DNA of 64,000 nucleotides from Echiichthys vipera (taxonomy: Eukaryota; Chordata; Actinopteri; Perciformes; Trachinidae): NCBI GenBank assembly GCA_963691815.1, contig OY829665.1, forward strand, positions 21,164,685 to 21,228,684. The letters are read 5' to 3'. Shown here piece by piece: positions 1 to 12,123 of the stretch. The translations under genes and the position numbers were made by a program. Every line of letters starts with the position of its first letter. Positions within the stretch are counted from its first letter, which is position 1. The notes under the pieces are model-generated. The model had not been told where the DNA came from. It was given only the letters and a program-made list of their open reading frames with translations, and did no database searches.

Positions 1-781
1 CATTATTCATTGTCGTTTGTACAGTTTGTTAAAAGCGTCCCATTCTTTGTCTTGCTTTGTTGTTGTGGATGTCTGTGGATTTGGATTTGCTTTTGCTTTT
101 GCTTTTGCCCTACCCATAAACTTCTGCTTTTAAAGCTGCTGTTATAAAGTCAGTTCAGAGAGGAGGTAGATGGATGGTAACAAACACAGGACTTGTACCC
201 AGGAGGCTGCTGTTGTACACCAGATTGTCATTAGAAAATCAGACAATTGTACAGGGAAGTGTTTGAGGGACACGTTATGAAACAAAACTTGATTTTAAAC
301 ACTTTAATCTGGATCTCTAAGAGCCACTGATCAACTTGGCATATACAGTATGTAGTGACTTTTAGGCCTCTCCTATCCTTTAAAACACACCTTTGTGGTT
401 CTCAGATAACGTTAAATGACTCACCCAGAAGTCAGAGCTTTATCTCTCCAGTGTCAGGTGTGCCGCTAGGTGATGATGATGATGATGATGATGATAACGG
501 TGATATAATCCCTCACTATCATAATCACTATCTCTCTTAACAGCATCCATAATGCGCAGTAGCCATACACGCTGTACACAAAGGGCCACACATGATGCTT
601 ATGTGTTTTCTGTTGCATACTGTGACATTTGGGACACACAAGCACTCTGTTTAACCCTATATACATATAAACATGAAAATGTAGTTTTCACAAATCTCCT
701 CAGAGTTTTCAGAAATGATCTTTTTCCGTGATAAAACCTCTGTTGTGGTGTAAATGAAAGGCCAATCCGCATGAAAATATA
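1..781. other. Non-coding flank, no gene seen
   Basis: No exon with both splice signals and recognisable protein similarity was found on either strand. A short GAT-type trinucleotide run lies near 471-495, and its translation gives a spurious poly-Asp/poly-Ile tract. The stretch is AT-rich and otherwise featureless by eye. Confidence 0.5.
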
Positions 782-1124
782 TGCGTTCATCCCATGGTCT
801 TATTCAGCACTTACATTCATCAAATGAGTCATCGTGTATCAACTATTAACGGAGAAATCTGGTAGAGTCACAAACAGCTGGACGTGGCTAACACTGATTA
901 GCTCGGGGCCGTACGGGGAAGACATCAAACGTATTTTTTAACCAGTAATACTGCTCAAAATAACACCAAACCTCTGCAGCAGCCACGTCTGGCTGCTAGC
1001 AACTCTACTACTGGATTTGTCTGTTAATAGTTGTCACATTTAAAAAAAACTGTCTTGAGGGCTTATTTGATGTATGTAATTGCCAAAAAGGACCATGGGA
1101 TGATTTTACACTGGAATTACACTT
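782..1124. mobile_element. Fold-back MITE, copy A
   Basis: This copy shares its end sequences and order of blocks with the better preserved copy at 10970-11355: a left arm with TCATCAAATGAGTCATCG, the block AACTATTAACGGAGAAATC, and a right arm where the same words return in reverse complement. It has no coding capacity. It is more decayed than copy B. The family is non-autonomous and its transposase source is unknown. Confidence 0.55.
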
Positions 1125-1261
1125 GAACTTGCATGTATAACATAAATAACGCAAGAAACATACTTATTGGAACCGGAAACCACCTTTTTCTAAACCAGAC
1201 CAAGTAGTTTTATTTTAATTCCCAATTTAATACATAATGTTAAGTAATGCTTTGAAACTTA

Positions 1262-1470
1262 AATGAGATTTTTATTTTATTTTTTTATTTTTTATTATTT
1301 TTGAATGTATTTAACCAGGAAAAGCCAAATTGAGATTAAAAATCTCCTTTTAAAGAGTGTCCTGGCGAAGACACACAACAGTTACACAAAGTTTCCTTCA
1401 ACACATAACAGATTTAGACAATAGACAATTTCAGTCACAGCATCATTATACAAAATAAACAGGGCAAAAT
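1262..1470. repeat. Dispersed fish repeat fragment
   Basis: A T-rich lead is followed by TTTAACCAGGAAAAGCC and AAAATCTCCTTTTAAAGAG, words I recognise from a repeat family widespread in teleost genomes (probably the 3' part of a LINE or SINE). No ORF. The family assignment rests on recall of its typical words, not on a search. Confidence 0.35.
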
Positions 1471-1732
1471 AGCTCAGTCGACATCTACAAGCTGCTGTAC
1501 CTTCATCCAGTCTGATATCAGGTGAGTTATTTACATCAACTGAATAAGCTCCCAACTAACATTCTACCTCCATCAATTTTGCTCAGGGCAGATCAGGGCA
1601 ATCTAGGGTTGACTCCAAGTTGCTCTGCAGAAACTGTCAGAATATGTATAAACACCATTTCTCCAGCTTGTTGTGTGAGCCCTATGCCTGACAGTTTCTC
1701 TGCAGCTCCTGACTATGGGAAGCATTTGCATA

Positions 1733-1800
1733 TTCAATTCAATTCAATTCAATTTTATTTATAGTGCCAAATCATAACAGAAGTTATCTCAGGACATGAT
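1733..1800 (+). repeat. Short copy of the CAATT-tailed fish repeat
   Basis: A (CAATT)n run is followed by TTTATTTATAGTGCCAAATC and by TTATCTCAGGACA. The same sequence occurs at 10266-10620, and in reverse orientation at 29640-29935. This is the terminal part of a retroelement-like family, truncated here to about 70 bp. Confidence 0.5.
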
Positions 1801-3565
1801 GTTTAGCTGCGGGGATGAGCGATACGCAATAGTGATGGCTGAAGTGAGAATTTTAAATCTTTCATCAGGTAAATAGTCTTGGATGTTTTGCCACTCTGTT
1901 CTGTGCAGCAAGTGTAGTGTGGGAGTAGGACTGACATGAGAGTAATGATGGGAGGCAGAACACTCCACACCTTGTTATCAGAAGCCTGGTACCAAGTGGA
2001 GCTGCATCTGCGGCCTCAAGTACAGTATATGTGTGTTTCTGAAAAAAAAATGTTTTGGTAAAAGGTTCCGTGTCAGGGGGTTCTGCTCCGAGCAAAAGCC
2101 TCTTTCCTTTGCTTTGACCGTGGAAAGCTTTGTTGTTAACCCTCCTTCCTCGAGCTCACACTGCCACGCAGTCGTCTTCCCCTTTCAGAATGGACGAGGA
2201 GGACGAGGGATCAAAGGTTAAAGGGAGGAAGGAGGTGACGTATGATAGCCTAAGAAAGGAGTGGAAGGGTGGAGGGTGGAGGGTGGTGTATGTGTGCGCG
2301 CCCTGGAGGAACATTCTCCAGACGCAACGGGAGAAAGCTATCGGGCTGAGGAGCCTCGGAGGAATCAGTGACAGCGGGGGTCGAGCTGACAGACAGATAC
2401 CTCTATCTGCCTGTGATAGGATACACAGAGTGCATACTTATCTGGAGGGGCTACCATGTGGGTACATCTCTGACTGACACTGCGGGCTGTCGGCCAGATC
2501 CACAGCAGACACCCACTGTCCTCCGTCCCCTCATGAATAAGGTTGTTTTTCTCCGAAGAAATCATTTCCAACTCCAAGTTTGCCATCCTTTGGAGGAACG
2601 TGTTTGTCTCCGCAGTGTCACGTCTCTTCAGCGTAGTAGAGGCCTTTTATTTTTATCCTTTTGCTAAACAAACATGAGCATTGACTCTGTCACCAGGTAA
2701 AAACGTATTCTTTGCTCTTCTCACCAGTGACCACCAAAACAGTCCGCGCTCAAGGGCGTCTTTTCCTCTAGAGAACAGGTTTCCAAATTGTGGTGTAAGC
2801 TCCCTCTAGTGATACGCAGACAAAATATAGTTTTATTTTAATTTAATAATTAGTTTTAGTTAAATATAAATATATATAATGCTCTCAAAATACGACATTT
2901 AAAAAATTATGAGGGCCCTGAATTGAAATTAAATTCTTTGGTGAGCAAAAAGGGTCTTCCCCCACATCATTCTTAGCATCAAATACTTCATTTCCTGCAT
3001 TTGGGTCTTTGTTTATTCACCAATTTATGGTGGAAATGTCTTCATTCATGTAAGGGAAAACACAGGGGACGATAAAAAATAGAAATTATATAATAATATG
3101 ATTCAAAGCAATCTTTTCTATTTAGGCTTTACTCTTAAAGTTAAAAAATCTCAGATAGAGAGCTGAGTTTATTTCATTTTTTTCCCGTTGCTTTTGAAGC
3201 TGCATACTGCCCCCTGCTTTACCAGAAGCATTGTTTCGTCTGAGTGGCTTTCTAGAGGTCCTCAAGAATAAAAGTCCTCTGTTACTTTCATGTTTTTGCT
3301 CTACATATCGAGGGGTCCCTGCATCTCCTCAGGGGTCTGCATCCATGCGTTCATGAGCGGAACACCGGCATAAGTTCATGATTAGTTACAATCTAAACGG
3401 TGGATAGTACAGCAGAGGTAAAATGGTTTCCATCAGTGCAATTATGGTTCCAAATAGGAACTTTTAGGCAGATAAATCTGTGTTTTGCAGTATCGTCCAA
3501 TGTCAACGTACTTGTCTGGCCGTAGGGGTTACAATGTGTGATGATAAGTGGTTGCTTATGAGAAC
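1801..3565. other. Non-coding stretch, no gene seen
   Basis: An open frame spans 2130-2477, and an ATG at 2190 opens an acidic Met-Asp-Glu-Glu-Asp-Glu-Gly run. The frame lacks recognisable protein similarity and convincing splice sites, so no gene is called. From about 2820 to 3300 the DNA is AT-rich with no visible structure. Confidence 0.4.
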
Positions 3566-3909
3566 AACATCCATCCATCCATCCATCTTCAACCGCTTGT
3601 CCCTATCGGGGTCGCGGGGGGCTGGAGCCCAGCTGACATCGGGCTTGAGGCGGGATACACCCTGGACAGGACGCCAGTCTATCACAGGACACATAGAGAC
3701 GAACGGTGACAGACAACCATTCACACTCACACCTACGGGTAATTTAGAGTCATCCATTAACCTAATACCTGCATGTCTTTGGACTGTGGGAGGAAGCCAG
3801 AGAACCCGGAGAGAACCCACGCAGACACGGGGAGAACACGCAAACTCCACACAGCCATGAACCCTCCCGCTGTGAGGCGACAGTGCTAACCACCACACCA
3901 GCATGTCGC
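3566..3909 (+). mobile_element. Non-LTR retrotransposon 3' end with (CATC)n
   Basis: A (CATC)n run starts the copy. It is followed by AACCGCTTGTCC, the GGGGTCGCGGGGGGCTGGAG block, the words for 'actgtgggaggaag' and 'cccacgcagacacggggag', and a terminus near GAGGCGACAGTGCTAACCAC. This is a very common teleost interspersed repeat. A reverse-oriented fragment of the same family sits at about 21372-21515, directly before a minisatellite. The translations are not real genes. Confidence 0.6.
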
Positions 3910-5952
3910 CCTGTCAGGACAACATAACACTGATCCTTTTCTGAACAAATCTCAACAAATATTGGATTTTTTGGTGAGCACAGCCTACACCTAGAACTGG
4001 ATATCAGCCACAAGATGATGCAGAAATATTCATTGTCCCCAGAGAATGAGCCCTGATTCTGGGAACCCCTGAGTCACGCCTTTCCTCCAGCACCACTGTT
4101 CTACATGTTGAAAACGTCCTGCTTTTTTTCCGGGGATATTCATGGTCCACAAAGGACGAATGCTAATACCGTTGGTGACTCCCCAACCTTTCCTTGAGAT
4201 GGTGATGTGAAGGCAAGAGCATATGGTTCAGGTCAAGCAATCAAGTATCTGTTATGTTCTAATAACATGGTCACACTGTGATACATGGGGTTTTCTGTAT
4301 GTTGCTAAATAGGGGTTAAGGAAACTTTAAGAGACTGTGATTATTATGGGATGCTACGTTACGCGTGAGCATGTGAAAACAAATCAAGGAAGTGTTGATG
4401 TAGACATGAGGCTGAAGTAAAAAGTGAGTGTATGTTCTGAAGTAAAACGTCTGTGCCTGTCAGTCTTTCACACAACAGTATCTTTATAATCATTGAATAA
4501 AACCAAGAAAGAGCGAAGCCTAATTTTTTATACTTTTTAAACCTTGAATCCTCATACTCTGGAGGCATCTGCATTCTTAAAGTTTCTCCACTCAATTATT
4601 CAGGTTTTACCATAGAGAGTCTATGGGTTTTACCTTTAATTTGTCAGTATAAAAATATTCTGATTGACATAGAATGGGATTTCCATTACATTTGCTGTGG
4701 ATTGTCATGTCACTGCACATGGAGTCTTCTAGCAAACTCCATGTCAACAAAAGAATCTCATGGGTCAGACGATTATTGATTCCTCTGAGCACAGCATGCC
4801 CCAAAGGAGAAATCTTCCAACATTTTAAATGTAACAACCTCATGGACTTTCCTCTGGCGCCACCCACACTCTACACTACACACCACACAGGTGATACGAA
4901 CAGAAAATTCAGCATCAAACTTTTAGCTCTTCCCAAAATGTGCAGGATTTAGGAATCCTGTAAAATATTCACATTTTGGACTGGATTTTCAGTTTTACAG
5001 GATTGTATGCTGTTAATTATAGCGTCTTAAATATAACAAACGGATGGGTGGATGAGGAGGATGTACAGACATTTAGGTAAAACAGTAGAAAATGAGGAAA
5101 AGGAAAGGGAGGAGACTGGTTGTGTGTATGTCTTTGTTGCGAGTAGCTCCTCGGACAGAAGATTGATTGGCTGCCAGTTTATGGTAGGCGCTTGTGTCTA
5201 TTTGTCTGTCGGTTGAGGGATGTCGGGGACCGAAGTGTGCTGTTTAGTCACAGGGAGGGGTTGACTCAGGAAACAGCCAGGAGGAGAAACAGGAGCTTCC
5301 CGGGGAAAAAATGCTACAGGCGATCTCCACAGTTCTATAGAAGGAAATGAGCCATGTGGGCGTGGGCCTGACGGAGACTATTTCCAGCCCAGGGGACCTA
5401 AGGTGGAGCCACCCACAGGAAATCGGCCATTTTACATTTGCATTACATATACATTGAGGTATTTAGCTTATCGAGAATGACTGAGTACAATTAAGTCTAA
5501 TGTTAGAGAGGGAGTTTCCCTGTAACCCAAAATGGTATTTAGAGTAGATTATAAAAGACAGTTAAGAATGGACAAAGTTACATTTTGAGCATATTAGAGA
5601 ATGTCAAGGAGGAGGAATCTGGAAAGGAAGTTATTAGTTAAGTTTCAAGTGGCAAAGAGATGAGCCTTACACATGAGGGACAGCTTAGACCTGTGACTGA
5701 TGAAACCTCCTGAAGATGTCACTAGGCTATTGGTATCATTGCTATGACCTGTATTGTTAGAGGGTACTGAGAAGAAGCCCGTTGTAAATGTAGTAGGTTT
5801 GAAAATGCTTTATGTTTAGTTTTTGTTTAACCAGACAACCCTTCTATTTTTTGTAATAAGTGAACCTAATTCTAACATTTTCAATGCGGACCTTACATCA
5901 AGGTGTAATACTCACACAATCAGAAGATGGTGCTCTGGTGCTGCTGTGGATC
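3910..5952. other. Non-coding stretch, no gene seen
   Basis: No exon or RNA gene recognised on either strand. Small ORFs at 4359-4952 have no similarity and are interrupted. It lies upstream of the visible part of hal and could contain hal 5' exons too divergent to see, but none was found. Confidence 0.4.
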
Positions 5953-5960
5953 CACTAGAG

Positions 5961-6450
5961 CAGGGGTTTCAAACTCAGGCCCGTGGGCCAAATCTGACCC
6001 ACGGTGTAATGATATTTGGCCCGCAAGAACATATCAAGGTTCTCTGAGAGCTGGCCCATGAGTATAAAGCACATACACGTCTACTTTTCTGTTGACAAAC
6101 ATGAGCATCCATGCTACCAGTCTCTGCAGACAAACTTAATCCACCCCTCCCCAAAAACGACCAAAAGAGATATGGAGAATAGGAGCTTTCAGCAGCGGTG
6201 GGAGGCAGATGATCTGTGTCTGAAGGTAAAGAGCTGTTTGTCACCGTGGCTGTAACCAAAGAATCAAACATAAGAAACACCACGACAAGAACAAGGACCT
6301 GCACTGGAAAGGTTCAACATTACACATCTGGAGAGAAGGGAAAACATGCACATTTGCAGTCTTTTTTTTTCAGTAAATATTGAGTTTGGCCCCCAACTTT
6401 GTCCCAGTTTTTATATTTGGCCCACTGTGAATTGGAGTTTGACACCACTG
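5961..6450. mobile_element. Non-autonomous hAT-type transposon
   Basis: The 490-bp element starts CAGGGGTTTCAAACTC and ends GAGTTTGACACCACTG, so the ends are inverted repeats starting with CAG, as in hAT transposons. It is flanked on both sides by the exact 8-bp target duplication CACTAGAG (5953-5960 and 6451-6458), the hAT-typical length. The inside has no transposase. Superfamily is inferred from the end sequence and duplication length. Confidence 0.8.
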
Positions 6451-6900
6451 CACTAGAGAGACTATTGCTGCGTCCCAAATCGGGCACTGCAGTGAGTGTA
6501 CTTACATTCATGCACTGTTCACCCTGTGTACGGACATGATCAGTTCACTCAATTCCCCTCAATAAGTGCTGTCTGAACTCACACACTGCCGCCGAACACT
6601 TACCGGAAATGACAATCGTATCTAGTTGTTGCCCCTCTGTTGTTTTGTTCCGCCATTTTCCAGTTTGAATTAAGTCCAGCTCATCCGCTACGTAGAAAAA
6701 ATGGTGGCTATTGAGAGCGTTGAGTGTCCATCGATCCACACTAAACAGTTTGGCTGTTTTTGAGTGTGTGACCAGATAAATGCAGTTCACTGCATTTTAC
6801 TGACTTCCGGCGTGAACGCACCTCTACCCTCAAAAACACCATTGAGGGTGGAGGTGTGCGATTTGGGACACAGCATATAGCTATAAGCTCTGCTCAGGCC

Positions 6901-7660
6901 CAGAAATAAACAAGTTCTGGCGTGAGAAAGATGCTAACTTTGGTCCTCTCTCTATCTATCCACAGGTTCTGCAAAACATACTTTCCAATCTTAAGCTTTG
7001 TTTAGAAACTAATGTGAATGCATTATTAAGTGTTTGTGATTTTATTAAGTGTTTAAGGTGAGATCTGTGTTAAGTACGCTTTGTTTTAGCTAATCGTTAC
7101 AACGTGCTTCGTCATGCTGAGTAGCTTTTTCCATGAAATTCAGCTATAAACCTTATTTTTTTAAGTGTAAGTCACTGCCATAGTATTCAGTAATGTAAGG
7201 AAATGTTTTAATTTGTATTTGCGGTTACCGCTAACATGCCAGGCCGTGCCATTTTGTTAAGCACCGTGGTTAAGTGTGTAAAGGAGTATAGCGTGTAATA
7301 TGGTTGATATGTTTTGTATCTAATTCTAATGTACATTAACGTGTTCAGACGTAAGCGAATGTGTATTTTGGTACATTTAGTATTTTGAGTTAAGCCAATT
7401 TTATGTATACAATATGTAGTGTGTTGGATTATTTTGGGTTCATGTGGATTTATGTCCCGTTAGGCCGATAGTTTTGGATTGTTATTATTTGGATTATATT
7501 TGTTTACACCTTTCGTAATCTAATTTGTGAAGTATTTGTGTAATGCACTTTCGTAGCGATAACTGATGAATATTTTAATGCATTTGTACACAGAAATAAA
7601 CAAGCTCTGGCATGAGAAATACGTTAACGTTGGTCCTCTCTCTATCGATCCATAGGGCGA
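6901..7660 (+). repeat. Pair of ~66-bp direct repeats around 620 bp
   Basis: The segment at 6901-6965 (CAGAAATAAACAAGTTCTGG to CCACAGG) recurs with a handful of changes at 7590-7656. Both contain AATAAA and a TCCTCTCTCTATC run. This looks like two tails of the same long-terminal-repeat-like sequence, but no gag or pol coding sequence is present. It could also be a simple segmental duplication. Confidence 0.4.
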
Positions 7661-8453
7661 CAAAATTAAATCTCATGGTTACGCAGTGCTCCCTAACCTT
7701 TGCTGATGATTGCAGATTTCCCCTAGTTCTGGTGCTGGTAACATAAACAGCAAAGAAGGAACAATGCAACTGTTAGCCTTTAAATCAGTCACATCTGGTC
7801 TGTAACCTCCAATTAGTTCTGACGAAGACATAAACTGACAATTGAGTGAATTGCTCACTTTTAATTTCTATATTATTATCATCTCTCAAATTCTTTAATG
7901 TAATATCAGACACTAACAAGGACAGAGCTCAGTGATCAGTTCCTTTTAATTATATTGTAACGTTGTAATGTAAAAACAAACAAAAAAACTCATAAGACAA
8001 ACTCACAGCCAGTATATGAAGAGCTCTTTTCCAAAACGAGATAAAAGCCAAATTTTAAAAAAATGAGGTTGTCATGCCACTTTGCTGTATACAGAACCTA
8101 TTCACTGCTTCATCAATGTTTCATGCCAAATCTCTATATTTCCTTGTTTAAAATGGTTTGCAAGATGCAGTTCCTTTCCAAACCGCGACCAGCGCCAAAC
8201 CTATTTTTAGCCTAAATGCGATACGTCCTCTGGACCAATCAGAATTCAGTGAGCGTTCTATGCGATCCAACATGGCGGCGCTCTGAAGCGGGACAGTTTT
8301 TTGTTTCCTCCGTCCGTTCAACACGTTCAGACTGAGCCATAAACCATTTTGACGAGATACATTGAATATTAACCAAATGTGTGGGTCTAGGTAAAAAATG
8401 TAATTTTCCTGAAAACTATTAAAATGGATTTATAGCGTTTTGAAAAAGAGCTC

Positions 8454-8455
<2 letters not shown>
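7661..8455. other. Non-coding stretch, no gene seen
   Basis: AT-rich DNA without a supported exon. An AACATGGCGGCG word at about 8268-8280 resembles a YY1 site, but no transcript start can be tied to it. Confidence 0.35.

Positions 8456-8519
<64 letters not shown>
8456..8519. repeat. (AT)n microsatellite
   Basis: An uninterrupted alternating AT run of about 62 bp. It is self-complementary and prone to slippage. Confidence 0.95.
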
Positions 8520-8522
<3 letters not shown>

Positions 8523-9205
8523 TAGGAAAGTACAGAGCCAATTTTGAAGGAAAACTTGCAGATTTTCAACAATAGCTCTATCTAAATTAGGAATATATGG
8601 TGAAAAACAACGAGATTGAGAGTTGATGATGGTTGGAACAGTGGAAGGGCTAACAGAAACATGTTTGGGGGGTTCTATTTAGTTTCTGTCCAGTTTGAAT
8701 GATTTGTATTTTATGTCTTTGACATTTTGTTACAAGCAAGCGGATTTATTTGGATTCAAAATGACACTAGCTTTTAAATTGCAGCCTTTCTTTCCCTATT
8801 CCCAGGACCATCAAATACTGCTATTTTATCACCGCAAATGCACCAGGCTTTCAACTGCAAACCCGTCTGTGGTGATTTCAGACGCTTAGAGCAAATGCTC
8901 CAGGATTAAGAGCAACTGTGTTTGTTGGACCTGGCCTGATTTGGCTTGGCGGCTGGTGTGCGATCCCTGCTCTTCCTAGATGTGGTCTTTAGAAAATCTA
9001 TAACAGCTGATAAATTAAATCCACATGGATGGGCTCTGCCAAGCATCCTGCTAGTCAACGTACAGGCATCGAATAAGAAACTGGATGATTTCTGTGCCCA
9101 CATCAGTTTCCAATAGGAGATCACCAATTGTAATGTCCTTTGTTTGACTTTTTCAAAGGCAACAGCCCCGGTCCTTGTGCACTTCCCGTCAGCTGATGCC
9201 ATTTA

Positions 9206-9830
9206 CTACTGTGCAAAAGTTTAAGACAGGCTTGAAAAAACAATGTATACTAAGAATGCTTTTAAAAAATGGAAGTGTTAATAGTTTTTTTTATCAAGTA
9301 TCAACACGCAGTGCATCACTGCGTCTATGATCCTCAGTGATGCCCGTTTCTTCGTTCTTCTTCAAAAGAGTTTGAACAGCACATCTTGAAACCCCAGTCT
9401 GCTTTGAAATCTGTTTGGAGAGACTTTGCTGATGCAGTATAACTACCCTGTGTCTTGTTGCTGTGCTCAGTCTCGCCGTGGTATATGACCTGTGACATGA
9501 AACTGTCTTCCACAACCTAACCTTGGTAGCAGAGTTTGGCTGTTCCTCACCCAGTTTTAGGCCTCCTACACAACTTGTTTCAACCTACATGTGAAATTGA
9601 TGATCATTAGCACCTGTTTGGTCTAATTGGTTGATCATACACCTGACTATAATCCTACAAAATCCCTGAGGAATTGATGCTGGTTTGAAGGCAAAGGGTA
9701 GTAACAAACCAAATATCGATGTGATGTAGATTTTATTTTGTTTTTTCGCTCACTTTACATTTTGTAAATTGATACAAATAAACAATTATTATTTATATTT
9801 TTGAAAGCATTTTTCACACCTGCCTACATA
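9206..9830 (-). mobile_element. Internally deleted Tc1-like transposon
   Basis: The left end ACTGTGCAAAAGTTTAAGAC and the right end (read from the - strand, GGCAGGTGTGAAAAATGC) are inverted relatives. Inside, on the - strand at 9294-9515, about 70 residues read as the N-terminal helix-turn-helix of a Tc1-type transposase (SKQISKQTGVSRCAVQTLLKK). The catalytic DDE part is missing, so the copy is non-autonomous. Confidence 0.7.
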
Positions 9831-10265
9831 CTGATGTGACACAATTATTATTTGGTAGATTTAAGCAACTGTACCCCCAAACTGCAGTTAAATTATTCAA
9901 CAACCAGAAATCGTGGATAACCAGAACCATCCGGGATGCCATAAACACATCCACTGCAGCCTGCAAACTATGACTGCAGTCTGGAAGTTTGGCCAGTTAT
10001 AAAGCAGCAGCCTAACATCTCGAAACAATTCCAGGAGGACAATCCAATAAGCAGGTCTAAGAACTATGAAATAACAGTTAAAAGGTCTACTTGAAAGAAT
10101 GGGAGGACCTGAACCATGGCTAAAAAACAGGAATTCCCCCCCCCCCAATAAAAATACCCTATATATATATATATCATTTATCATGGGTACATATATACAG
10201 TATGATTTTTATACTGCATAGGCACACAGTTTTAATAAATGATTTAACGTTTTATTTACTTTATA

Positions 10266-10620
10266 TATTCAATTCAATTCAATTCAATTTTATTTATAGT
10301 GTCGAATCATAACTAAAGTTATCTCAGGACACTTTACAGAGTAGGTAAAGACCACACTCAATGACTTATTTATGATTTACATAGACCCAACCATTCCTCT
10401 GTAGAGTACGGTGGCAACGAAAACCTTCCCTATAACAGGCAGGAACGTCAGACAGACCCAGCTCTGTGGAGGACGGACAACTGTCTGCACCGGTTGGGGA
10501 GGAAGAAAAGGAGAGAGAAAGAGAGAAAAGACGGACAGATTGACAGAGAGAGATAGGCAGACACACTTCCAGAGATGCAAGCAAAGCTTAACAGTAACTA
10601 TAATAATATTTATAGTAATG
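10266..10620 (+). repeat. CAATT-tailed fish repeat, long copy
   Basis: Begins with (CAATT)n TTTATTTATAGTGTCGAATC, continues through TTATCTCAGGACACTTTACA and ends in a GA-rich region (GGAAGAAAAGGAGAGAG). It matches, in reverse orientation, the copy at 29640-29935. It has no coding potential; the three overlapping ORFs are by-products of the purine-rich run. Confidence 0.55.
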
Positions 10621-10969
10621 TGAATATAATGTATATGTTAAGACAGTTAATACAACAGAATAGTAGAAACAAGCACAGCTAAGGGGACAGAATATGAAAA
10701 TGATAATAATTATGGTGGCAAACACGATCAATGATGAGTAGTGGCGTAAGTGTGTTGCTGTTTGCTTTCAAATGTTGAAATTTTAAAACACAAGATTCAA
10801 AAATATACAGAAGACAAACAGTTATTCTGTTAAGCTAGTTTCCTCATGTTTTTTTTTTTTGCTACCAGTACATACTACTGGATGGCAACAGTCTGACCAC
10901 AGCTGCTCTGGTCAGCTTGGGTCAAGGTTTGTTTAAAATAAAGGTGAGAAAAGTCACCCACACTTTGTT

Positions 10970-11355
10970 AAAGTGAAATTCGGGCGTAAAATCATCCCAG
11001 GGTCTTTTTCGGCAAATAGACTCATCAAATAAGCCATCGAGACAATTTTTTTTCGAGTAACAACTATTAACGGAGAAATCCGGGAGAGATGCTAACAGTC
11101 ACTAACAGCCGAATGCGGACAGAAAGATGCTAACAGTCACTAACAGCCGAATGCGGACAGAAAGACATTTTAATGCCTTCACCGTACTGCCCTGAGCTAA
11201 ACAGCGTTAGCCGCATTCGGCTGTTAGCGACTATTAGCGTCTCTCCGGGATATCTATGCTAGTTGTTACACGAAAAAAATTGTTTCGATGGATTATTTGA
11301 TGAGTGTATTTGCCGAAAATGACCCTGGGATAATTTCAAGACAGAATTTCACTTT
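10970..11355. mobile_element. Fold-back MITE, copy B, in a hal intron
   Basis: The ends AAAGTGAAATTC and GAATTTCACTTT are inverted repeats, and the complementarity continues through both arms (CATCCCAGGGTC versus GACCCTGGGATAA), making a long near-perfect hairpin. Inside, a block of about 38 bp (GATGCTAACAGTCACTAACA onward) is duplicated in tandem at about 11088-11163. It fills most of the intron between the hal exons ending 10943 and starting 11409. No ORF. Confidence 0.75.
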
Positions 11356-12058
11356 AGGCGAGAGAAAAGTGGAGACAAACCGATGTTTGCTGCTTGCTTC
11401 CCTCCCAGTTAACCCCTGAGGCTGAGGAGAGCGTTACAAAGGGCAGAGAAGTCATTGATGCTTATTTGAATGAAGGGAGAAACACTCTCACACACTTAAC
11501 ACACACGCCCTGCCTTGAGTTGTTTTTACATTTCGACATCTGATGTATGTGTAACAGTTAGCCCGCACTTTCCTCCACCTTTAGGCAGCTGCAGATGAAT
11601 GTGATTCGCTCTCATTGTGCTGGTAAGTTATCACACAGATATAAACCCAAGGAGAGACACAAACATCTTTAACAAATAGCTACCACCATGAAACTTCCCC
11701 AGTTGATGATTAACATTTTTGAGTTGCAATTTTCTGAAATCTTATATTTAAATATGCAAATGTGGCATTATCTAGTTTGAGCTAATTTGCATACATTTTC
11801 AGGACAGAAATGTTAACATTGGATGAAGCCAGATCAAAGTTGCTGTTTGTTTTTGTTAGTCAAATGTTTTACAGAGGGTCATTTGGATATCTCTTTTAAA
11901 TGAGAAAATACTTGCAACACCTCTAAATAAACATTTGCCCTCCATGTTTTCATGAATCAAATATCAATTGTATAAATCAGACTGAACAACGCCCTCTGCA
12001 AAATCCTTCAGAGTGAGCAGCAGTGATTGTAGTACCACCAGTCAACAGCTAGTGTTTG

Positions 12059-12062
<4 letters not shown>

Positions 12063-12114
<52 letters not shown>
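12063..12114 (+). repeat. (TG)n abutting a hal splice acceptor
   Basis: About 26 TG units end only 11 bp before the exon that starts at 12126. The normal pyrimidine tract is therefore replaced by a UG repeat. UG repeats bind TDP-43 and CELF proteins, and a (TG)n before CFTR exon 9 is known to promote exon skipping. Whether that happens here is inference. Confidence 0.9.

Positions 12115-12123
<9 letters not shown>

Noticed and set aside
2130..2477. 115-residue ORF including an acidic MDEEDEGSK start
   Set aside because: No recognisable domain, no convincing splice donor after the acidic start, and the rest of the frame is low-complexity Gly/Arg sequence from purine-rich DNA.
3480..3904. Two overlapping ORFs of 126 and 133 residues
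   Set aside because: They lie across the (CATC)n retroelement repeat and are chance frames in it.
8387..8572. ORF with an Ile-Tyr run
   Set aside because: Translation of the (AT)n microsatellite.
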